A DNA stretch of 64,000 nt, taken from NCBI GenBank assembly GCA_009838525.1, contig VXRJ01000028.1:1-64000 (forward strand), given 5' to 3'. This document shows, piece by piece, positions 58,723 to 64,000 of the stretch. Both the position numbers and the translations under genes were made by a program. A model generated the notes under the pieces. That model was not told the origin of the DNA and did no database searches. It worked only from the letters and a program-made list of their open reading frames with translations. Positions within the stretch are counted from its first letter, which is position 1, and the number at the start of each line of letters is the position of its first letter. The stretch comes from Acidobacteriota bacterium (GTDB taxonomy: Bacteria; Acidobacteriota; Vicinamibacteria; Vicinamibacterales; UBA8438).

Positions 58723-59613
58723 ATGCGCCTCGACGGAGTGCTCCCGCCCATTCCTACGCCGTTCGACGACGGCGGCCGCGTAGATGCCGCCGCGATGTCG
58801 GCGAACGTGGCGCGCTGGATGGCCACGCGCATCCGCGGCGTCGTCGTGCTCGGCTCGAATGGGGAGGCGCCTCTCCTCGACGAGGCGGAATCGGACGCCG
58901 CCATCGCGGCGGCGCGCGAGCAGGTGCCGCCCGACCGGCTCTGCATCGCCGGGACGGGGCGCGAGTCGACGCCCGCGGCGATCGGCGCGGCCCGGCGGGC
59001 GGCGGATCTGGGCGCTGACGCCGTGCTGGTCCGGACGCCGTCGTACTTCAAGCCGCTGCTCACCCCGGAGGCGTTCGTCGCGCACTACACGGCGGTGGCG
59101 GATGCGTCGCCGGCGCCGGTCGTCCTCTACAACTTCACCGCGCTGACCGGCGTGACGCTGGCCGTCGACGTCGTCGCGCGCCTGGCCGAGCATCCGAACG
59201 TCGTCGGCATGAAGGAATCGGGGAGCGACCTGACCTACCTGTCGGCGTTGATCGACGCCACGCCGGATGACTTCGCGGTCATGGCGGGTTCGGCGCCGGT
59301 CTTCTGTCCCGCCCTCGTCATGGGGGCGGCCGGCGGCGTGCTGGCCGTGGCGTCGGTGGCGACGGATCTTTGCACCGACCTGTACGACGCCGTCCGCGCC
59401 GGCCGTCTGGATGAGGCGCGCGTGCTGCAGCGCCGGCTGACGCCGATCGCGCGGCTCGTCACCTCGGCGCATGGCATTCCCGGGTTGAAGGCGGCGGTGA
59501 CGATGCTCGGCTTCACGGCGGGCGACCCGCGGCCACCGCTCCGTCCCGCCGGTCCCGCGGCGATCGAACAGCTTCGCACCGCCCTCGAGTCGTTGCGGGC
59601 GCCGGTGGCATAG
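58723..59613 (+). CDS. DapA/NanA-family aldolase (dihydrodipicolinate synthase-like)
   Basis: A 296-residue TIM-barrel aldolase of the class I Schiff-base type. Lys164 (GMKESG) is the imine lysine and Tyr136 (VVLYNFTA) the catalytic tyrosine. The pyruvate-binding GSNGEAPLL loop, with its GxxGE pattern, is close to the DapA family, and the N terminus GVLPPIPTPFDDGG is diagnostic. Known members include DHDPS, N-acetylneuraminate lyase, 4-hydroxy-2-oxoglutarate aldolase and KDG aldolases; the substrate here is uncertain. I use the ATG at 58723; a TTG four codons earlier is possible. It is followed by an M48 peptidase after 9 bp. Cytoplasmic. Confidence 0.85.
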   Translation: MRLDGVLPPIPTPFDDGGRVDAAAMSANVARWMATRIRGVVVLGSNGEAPLLDEAESDAAIAAAREQVPPDRLCIAGTGRESTPAAIGAARRAADLGADAVLVRTPSYFKPLLTPEAFVAHYTAVADASPAPVVLYNFTALTGVTLAVDVVARLAEHPNVVGMKESGSDLTYLSALIDATPDDFAVMAGSAPVFCPALVMGAAGGVLAVASVATDLCTDLYDAVRAGRLDEARVLQRRLTPIARLVTSAHGIPGLKAAVTMLGFTAGDPRPPLRPAGPAAIEQLRTALESLRAPVA

Positions 59614-59622
59614 GGACCCGCC

Positions 59623-61143
59623 GTGAAACCCTCACCACGGGCGACCGCGCATGCCTCCGCCCGATCGCGCGCCACCTGGCCGCTCGTCTGCCTGCTCTTG
59701 CTTGTTGCCGCCGCGGCGATGGCGGCGTGCGCGACGAATCCGGTCAGCGGCAGCCGCGAGCTGGTTTTCATGAGCGAACGGCAGGAGATCGAAACGGGTC
59801 GCGAAGCGGACGCCATCATCCGGACCGAGATGGGCGTCTACGACGATCCGGCTCTGCAGCAGTACGTCGAGGAAGTGGCTCATTCCCTCGCCGGCGTGTC
59901 CCACCGGCCGGAGTTGCCCTGGACGTTCACGGTGGTCGACTCGCCGGTCGTCAACGCGTTCGCGCTCCCGGGCGGTTTCATCTACCTCACCCGCGGGCTG
60001 ATGGCCTACCTGAACGACGAGGCGGAGCTTGCCGGCGTCCTCGGCCACGAGATCGGCCATGTGACCGCGCGCCACGCCGTGCAGGCCTACAGCCGCGCCG
60101 CCGGCGCGCAGGTGGGGCTGATTCTGGGCCAGATCTTCGTTCCGGGAATGCGTCCCCAGTACGGCCGGCCCGACATGACCGGCGCCGCGGCGCAGGGCCT
60201 CGGCGTGTTGTTCCTGAGGTTCGGCCGGGACGACGAGCGGCAGGCGGATCGGCTGGGGGCCGAGTACGCGGCGGCCTCGGGCTGGCATCCGCGCGGGGTC
60301 GCGGGGATGCTGACGACGCTGGGACGAATCGCGGATACGACCGACCGGCGCGGTACGCCGAACTGGCTCGCCACCCACCCCGACCCGCTGGACCGCGTGG
60401 CCGGCGTGACCGGTACGGTCGACAGCCTTCTCGCCGACACACCCGACCCGGCCGCGCTGCGCGTGGCGCGTGAGGATTACCTGCGGCGCATCGACGGACT
60501 GATGTTCGGCGACAACCCGGAGCAGGGGATCGTCCGGGGCAGCGAGTTCCTTCACCCGGAGATGCGTTTCGCGTTCTCCTTTCCCCCGGGCTGGGAGGTG
60601 CAGAACAGCCCCGAGGTGGTGGTGGCGCGGGAACCGGGCCAGGACCGCTACATGCTGCTGCAACTGGCGGATGACACCGGACGCGGACTGCCCGAAATCG
60701 CCGACGCGGAGATGACGTCGGCCGGATTTCGCCAGGTGCAGGGCGGGCGCACCGACATCAACGGACTCGATGCCTATCTGGGCACCTGGACGCAAAACAT
60801 CCGGGGCATGGGGGAAACCGTGGCGCGGGTCGCCTGCGTCCGGTCAGGCGGGTTGATCTACCTGTTCGGCGCGTTCGTGCCCGTGAGCGATTTCGACCGG
60901 GTGGAGCGTGAGGTTCACGCCAGCATCCGGTCGTTCCGGGAACTGACGGTGGCCGAGGCAGACGCGATCCGCCCGAACCGAATCGCCATCCATACCGTGC
61001 GCGAAGGCGAGACCTGGCAGAGCATCGCGCAACGCGTCGGCGAGGAAATCGTCACGGCGCCCACCCTGGCCATCATGAACGGTTTCCCGGTGAACGAGCA
61101 GCCGCTGCCGGGCGACATCATCAAGATCGTGACGCCGGGCTAG
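59623..61143 (+). CDS. M48-family periplasmic metalloprotease lipoprotein with LysM-like tail
   Basis: A 506-residue lipoprotein. The signal peptide ends at lipobox Cys36 (MAAC). The catalytic H142-E143-x-x-H146 (GHEIGHVTARHA) and a downstream DDERQADRLG helix (third ligand) belong to the M48/BepA-like group, which degrades stalled outer-membrane proteins. A central domain of unclear role (about 300-450) is followed by a LysM-like segment (about 450-505: HTVREGETWQSIAQRVGEE, ending LPGDIIKIV). The GTG start at 59623 lies 9 bp after the aldolase gene. A periplasmic role in barrel-assembly quality control is suggested by homology and its many envelope neighbours. Confidence 0.88.
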   Translation: MKPSPRATAHASARSRATWPLVCLLLLVAAAAMAACATNPVSGSRELVFMSERQEIETGREADAIIRTEMGVYDDPALQQYVEEVAHSLAGVSHRPELPWTFTVVDSPVVNAFALPGGFIYLTRGLMAYLNDEAELAGVLGHEIGHVTARHAVQAYSRAAGAQVGLILGQIFVPGMRPQYGRPDMTGAAAQGLGVLFLRFGRDDERQADRLGAEYAAASGWHPRGVAGMLTTLGRIADTTDRRGTPNWLATHPDPLDRVAGVTGTVDSLLADTPDPAALRVAREDYLRRIDGLMFGDNPEQGIVRGSEFLHPEMRFAFSFPPGWEVQNSPEVVVAREPGQDRYMLLQLADDTGRGLPEIADAEMTSAGFRQVQGGRTDINGLDAYLGTWTQNIRGMGETVARVACVRSGGLIYLFGAFVPVSDFDRVEREVHASIRSFRELTVAEADAIRPNRIAIHTVREGETWQSIAQRVGEEIVTAPTLAIMNGFPVNEQPLPGDIIKIVTPG

Positions 61144-61186
61144 AGGGCCGGGCCCCTGGCGCACCCCGACGGATCGCACGGCCTCC

Positions 61187-61708
61187 TCAGGAGCCGGCGG
61201 CGTAGCGGCGCACCCCGAGGAAGTGCTGGCTCCAGTAGCGCGTGTCGAGCGCGTCGATGCGGACGGCGCTTCGCTGGTTCGGGGCATGGACGAACTGCCC
61301 GTCGCCGATCGCCAGACCGACGTGAGACGCCCCCCCTCCGGTCGTCGCGAAGAAGACGAGGTCGCCCGGCTGCAGATCATCCCGAGCGATCGCCTGTCCC
61401 TCGCGGTACTGTTCGGCGGCGGTCCGTGGCAGGGTCACGCCATGCCGTCCGAAGACATAGCGGGTAAAGCCACTGCAGTCGAAGCCCCCCGGCGCCGCGC
61501 CTCCCGCGACATAGCGCGAGCCTTGCAGGGCAAGCGCCGTCGTGATGATCCGGCCCGCGTTGCCGGGATCCGTCACAACCGGCGCCGGCGCCCAGCTCGG
61601 CGGCATCCCAGGACGGGGGAACGGAGCGGGAGCAGGACCCCGGCCCGAGGCGCAGGCCGCGCCCAGCAGCATCAGGCAGACTGCTCCCGCGCTGGCGTAT
61701 CCCCGCAT
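61187..61708 (-). CDS. NlpC/P60 peptidase lipoprotein
   Basis: A 173-residue lipoprotein with lipobox Cys19 (GAAC). The NlpC/P60 cysteine peptidase domain (about 50-170) shows nucleophile Cys78 (GGFDCSGFTRYV), His129 (ASHVGLAIG) and His141 (FVHAP) as the third residue, with the PGDLVFF strand between. It likely hydrolyses gamma-D-Glu-DAP bonds in peptidoglycan. A GATACT hexamer lies 7 bp before the ATG at 61708, a near match to the leaderless pattern. It converges on the M48 gene with 43 bp between. It is one of three peptidoglycan enzymes in the window. Confidence 0.9.
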   Translation of the reverse strand: MRGYASAGAVCLMLLGAACASGRGPAPAPFPRPGMPPSWAPAPVVTDPGNAGRIITTALALQGSRYVAGGAAPGGFDCSGFTRYVFGRHGVTLPRTAAEQYREGQAIARDDLQPGDLVFFATTGGGASHVGLAIGDGQFVHAPNQRSAVRIDALDTRYWSQHFLGVRRYAAGS

Positions 61709-61715
61709 CGTCCGG

Positions 61716-61721
61716 AGTATC
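61716..61721 (-). promoter_or_regulatory. -10 hexamer of the NlpC/P60 gene in leaderless position
   Basis: Minus-strand GATACT lies 7 bp before the ATG at 61708, with no Shine-Dalgarno between. Confidence 0.4.
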
Positions 61722-61855
61722 GGACCGGTCGGCGACGGACTGCAGTCGCGCCCGGGCGGGCGCGCTGGAAGTTCCGCTGGCGCGAGACTTCTCCGCGCAT
61801 GCTCCTGGGGGGACAGCTAACTCACGCGCGTGCAATGTGTTACACAGCCGAAATG

Positions 61856-61885
61856 TTGACACCGCGGCGCTGCGTCGTTCAGAAT
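61856..61885 (+). promoter_or_regulatory. Candidate promoter of the HNH nuclease gene
   Basis: TTGACA (61856-61861), a perfect -35, is followed after 18 bp by CAGAAT (61880-61885), a weak -10. Transcription from about 61892 would give a leader of roughly 130 nt before the GTG at 62025, which has its own GAGG ribosome binding site. Confidence 0.4.
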
Positions 61886-62024
61886 CGGCGGTTAAGTACC
61901 TGCCCGAGGAGCAACGCCGTTCAGGCGGGATGCGTCGCCGCTCGAATGCAGCGGGGTTTCACCACAGGCTGTTGGTTCTGCAGGTAGCGATCGGACGGGG
62001 CTGAACGGGCGAACGAGGCAGACG

Positions 62025-62558
62025 GTGGAACAGACGCTGCTGTTGAACGCGACGTACGAACCGCTGAAGGTGGTCGACTGGCGGAAGGCGATCACCATGC
62101 TCTGTCAGGGCAAGGTGGAGGTGGTCTCCGAGTACGACCGGGAGATCCGCTCGGTCTCGGTTACCTTCCGACTCCCGTCGGTCATCCGTCTGCTGCGCTA
62201 CATCACGATGAAGCGGCGGCTCGATGAAGTGCCGTTCTCACGGGCGAACATCTACGCGCGCGACGATCACGCCTGCCAGTACTGCGGGAAGGAGTTCCCG
62301 GTCGGAGACCTGACCTTCGACCATGTGGTGCCGGTCTCCCAGGGAGGCCGCAAGAGCTGGGAGAACATCGTTACCTCCTGCATCCGATGCAACCGGAGGA
62401 AGGGCGGCCGGACGCCCGCCCAGGCCGGGATGCGCGTGATCCGCACACCCAAGCGGCCGACCCGGTCGCCGACTGTGCGGCTGACGTTCGGCCTCCGCGA
62501 CGCACCCGAGAGCTGGCGCGACTATCTCTACTGGAACGTCGAGCTCGACGAGACCTGA
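62025..62558 (+). CDS. HNH endonuclease-domain protein
   Basis: A 177-residue protein. The N-terminal domain (about 1-75: LLLNATYEPLKVVDWRKAITMLCQGKVEVV) is typical of a widely conserved family of small HNH proteins. The HNH module has zinc cysteines C84xxC87 and C119xxC122 and the catalytic DH motif D99-H100 (FDHVVPVSQGG) with WENIVTSC carrying the central Asn. The nuclease is probably metal-dependent, but its biological target is unknown; many such genes are stand-alone and not linked to mobile elements. It starts with GTG at 62025, with GAGG 6-9 bases before it. Cytoplasmic. The sugar dehydrogenase gene follows after 64 bp. Confidence 0.88.
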   Translation: MEQTLLLNATYEPLKVVDWRKAITMLCQGKVEVVSEYDREIRSVSVTFRLPSVIRLLRYITMKRRLDEVPFSRANIYARDDHACQYCGKEFPVGDLTFDHVVPVSQGGRKSWENIVTSCIRCNRRKGGRTPAQAGMRVIRTPKRPTRSPTVRLTFGLRDAPESWRDYLYWNVELDET

Positions 62559-62610
62559 TTCAGCGTTCCCCTTGGCCGCCCCACGTCCATCGAGCAGAGG
62601 GGGCATCCGG

Positions 62611-62616
62611 TATAGT
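62611..62616 (+). promoter_or_regulatory. -10 hexamer of the sugar dehydrogenase gene in leaderless position
   Basis: TATAGT lies 6 bp before the GTG at 62623, with no Shine-Dalgarno between. Confidence 0.5.
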
Positions 62617-62622
62617 TGCGCC

Positions 62623-64000
62623 GTGTCCGTCATCAGCGTGCGTCTCGGCGCCGCGGCGGTGGCGTTGCTGACGGCGGCGGCGGCCACCGGCCAGACCACC
62701 AACGATCCGTTCCGGGACCCGATTCCTGCCACCGACGGCGTCATCACGATCGGCGTCGAGGAGTTCGCCTCGTTGCCGTTCGTCGACGGCGAGGCGGCGC
62801 GGATGATGCGGCTGGTGGACGAACCGGCGACGGGGCGCCTGTTCGTGAACGACATGCGCGGCCTCGTCTACACCGTCAGCTACGACGGCGGGACGGTGAC
62901 GCGGTATCTCGATCTGACGGATCCGCGTTGGGGGCTCGCCGTCGAGGCGTCCCGCCGGGAGCGCGGGTTCCAGAGCTTCGCGCTCCATCCGCAGTTCGGC
63001 GTGTCCGGCGCGCCGGGGTACGGAAGGCTCTACACTTACACCGATACGAGCAACACGGCGCCGCCGGCGGATTTCGTGCCGAACGGGGGCTCCGACGCCC
63101 AGGACACGATCCTGCTGGAGTGGACCGCCACTGATCCCGCGGCGGCGGTCTACGATGGCGGCCCGCCCCGCGAGTTGCTGCGGATGGAGCAGCCGTTCCG
63201 CAATCACAACGGCGGGCAGCTCGGTTTCAATCCGCTCGCGGCGCCCGGCGACCCGGACTTCGGCCTTCTCTACGTCGGATCGGCGGACGGCGGCAGCGGC
63301 GGCGATCCTCTCGACGTCGCGCAGGACCTCGGCTCGATCCTCGGCAAGATCCTGCGCATCGACCCGTTGGGAACGAACAGCACGAACGGGCAGTACGGGA
63401 TCCCCGCCGACAATCCGTTCGCGAGCGACGGCGACCCCGCCACCCTCGCCGAGATCTACGCCTACGGCGTGCGCAATCCGCAACGCTTCGCCTGGGACGA
63501 GCGGAACGGCAATCTGTTCATGGCCGACATCGGCCAGAACATCGTCGAGGAGGTCAGTCTCGTGCCGCGGGGCGGAAACCTGGGCTGGAACGACTGGGAG
63601 GGGAGCTTCCGGTTCATCAGCCGCCAGGAGGTCAGCCTCGTCGATCCACGGGGCGAGGCCGGCCTGTCGTACCCGGTAGTGGAGTACGGCCAGCTCGATC
63701 CGCTTTTTCAGCGCAGCTCGATGGCCACCGGCCTCGTCGTCTACCGGGACGACGCCCTGCCGCAGCTTGCAAACCTCGTACTCTTCGGAGACGGTCCGAG
63801 CGGCGAGGTCTTCTACTTTTCAGCGGACCATCTGCCCGAGGGTGGCCAGGACGCGATGCGCCGCGTCCTGCTCCGTCACGGGTCCGGGACGAAGACGCTG
63901 CTGCAGGTGATTCAGGAGAAGAACGTCAGTCAGGGCCGGGATCCGGCAGCCCGGGCCGACGTGCGCATCGACCCCGGACCGGACGGACAGGTTTTCCTGT
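62623..64000 (+). CDS. Exported PQQ-type sugar dehydrogenase-like protein (partial, 3' end off the window)
   Basis: At least 459 codons with no stop before the window ends. A signal peptide (about 1-23, ending ATG-QT) is followed by a soluble glucose/sorbosone dehydrogenase-type beta-propeller (GSDH/YliI): VDEPATGRLFVNDMRGLVYTV, then GFQSFALHPQFG, HNGGQLGFNPLA, the GKILRIDPLG motif and IYAYGVRNPQRFAWD, with FMADIGQNIVEEV and NLGWNDWEG. These match PQQ-dependent aldose dehydrogenases, which oxidise sugars in the periplasm; whether this one binds PQQ is inferred. The GTG start follows TATAGT by 6 bp. Confidence 0.88.
   Translation, partial: MSVISVRLGAAAVALLTAAAATGQTTNDPFRDPIPATDGVITIGVEEFASLPFVDGEAARMMRLVDEPATGRLFVNDMRGLVYTVSYDGGTVTRYLDLTDPRWGLAVEASRRERGFQSFALHPQFGVSGAPGYGRLYTYTDTSNTAPPADFVPNGGSDAQDTILLEWTATDPAAAVYDGGPPRELLRMEQPFRNHNGGQLGFNPLAAPGDPDFGLLYVGSADGGSGGDPLDVAQDLGSILGKILRIDPLGTNSTNGQYGIPADNPFASDGDPATLAEIYAYGVRNPQRFAWDERNGNLFMADIGQNIVEEVSLVPRGGNLGWNDWEGSFRFISRQEVSLVDPRGEAGLSYPVVEYGQLDPLFQRSSMATGLVVYRDDALPQLANLVLFGDGPSGEVFYFSADHLPEGGQDAMRRVLLRHGSGTKTLLQVIQEKNVSQGRDPAARADVRIDPGPDGQVFL

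Larger units (their letters stand above)
61709..62024. other. 316-bp intergenic region upstream of the HNH nuclease gene
   Basis: The largest gene-free stretch in the window. It contains the NlpC/P60 promoter region (GATACT, 61716-61721), an AT-richer central section with a candidate promoter (61856-61885) and a GGTTTCACCACAGGCTGTTGG segment (61955-61975) like parts of 372-397 and the 47399-47413 arm. I see no frame with coding character, no tRNA and no convincing long hairpin. If the promoter is right, the HNH gene has a leader of about 130 nt that could hold regulation. Confidence 0.5.

Noticed and set aside
56232-59063. 943-codon open frame on the minus strand
   Set aside because: Antisense to the DUF5916 and aldolase genes, which have clear signal peptides and motifs; this frame has none.
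1-64000. tRNA, rRNA, CRISPR arrays, insertion sequences or prophage
   Set aside because: I found no T-loop-like GTTCRANYC in tRNA context, no direct-repeat spacer arrays, no transposase or integrase domain, and no phage structural genes.

Overview
This is a gene-dense, very GC-rich window (roughly 70% G+C by eye) from a Gram-negative bacterium, most likely an Acidobacteriota chromosome, possibly Vicinamibacteria / subgroup 6. The support is lpxB, many signal peptides and lipoboxes, outer-membrane barrels, a very large Oar-type TonB-dependent receptor with an N-terminal carboxypeptidase-regulatory domain, and a DUF5916 protein. The phylum is an inference from gene content. I found 58 protein-coding units (one of them a gene remnant) and no rRNA, tRNA, CRISPR array, insertion sequence or prophage. 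The window looks like core chromosome. Its first ~125 bases are G/C homopolymer junk typical of a contig end.

Layout. 1-3109 (minus): htrA protease, MidA-type methyltransferase and a truncated CYTH gene. 3274-6142: M24 peptidase, a lipoprotein, a zinc-ribbon protein and a divergent VOC protein. 6164-11279 (minus): a tightly overlapping operon ymdB-xseA-xseB-ispA-tlyA-nadK. 11385-15894: rpoZ, a small membrane protein, gatCA (no gatB), a methyltransferase and a DUF1684 protein. 16082-26327 (plus): an envelope block with a Mit_KHE1/barrel fusion, an active plus inactive M16 peptidase pair, lpxB, an Oar-like receptor and an exported amidohydrolase. 26347-35071: MsbA-like ABC exporter, dinB, rsgA, a broken alpha/beta hydrolase, queG, YqgE, ettA and a cupredoxin-like protein. 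35113-43261: exported metallo-beta-lactamase-fold protein, a beta-propeller/diheme pair, a ferritin-like protein, a serine hydrolase and a TAXI-TRAP transporter. 43352-53177: gamma-glutamyltransferase, lytic transglycosylase, small unknowns, a PAS-GAF protein, a uridine-kinase-like protein, a HemQ-like protein, an NRAMP-like transporter and an M23 peptidase. 53238-64000: AbgT transporter coupled to a small barrel, a [2Fe-2S] protein, DUF5916 protein, DapA-like aldolase, M48 and NlpC/P60 proteins, an HNH nuclease and the start of a PQQ-type sugar dehydrogenase.

Regulation. The strongest non-gene signal is a TANNNT hexamer 6-9 bases before the start codon of about 18 of some 40 transcription-unit-leading genes, usually with no Shine-Dalgarno and often with GTG or TTG starts. 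This is the geometry of leaderless mRNAs. Three intergenic regions of only 24-27 bp carry two divergent hexamers that abut or overlap. A second class of genes has a normal leader with GGAGG-type ribosome binding sites; one of them has a canonical -35/-10 promoter.

Other points worth attention: the in-frame fusion of a Mit_KHE1 domain to a signal-peptide-plus-barrel module; a TRAP permease whose natural N terminus can only begin at a CTG overlapping the upstream stop; long palindromes just upstream of the M24, gatC and 47431 genes; and NRAMP-like and HemQ-like neighbours that both lack hallmark residues.
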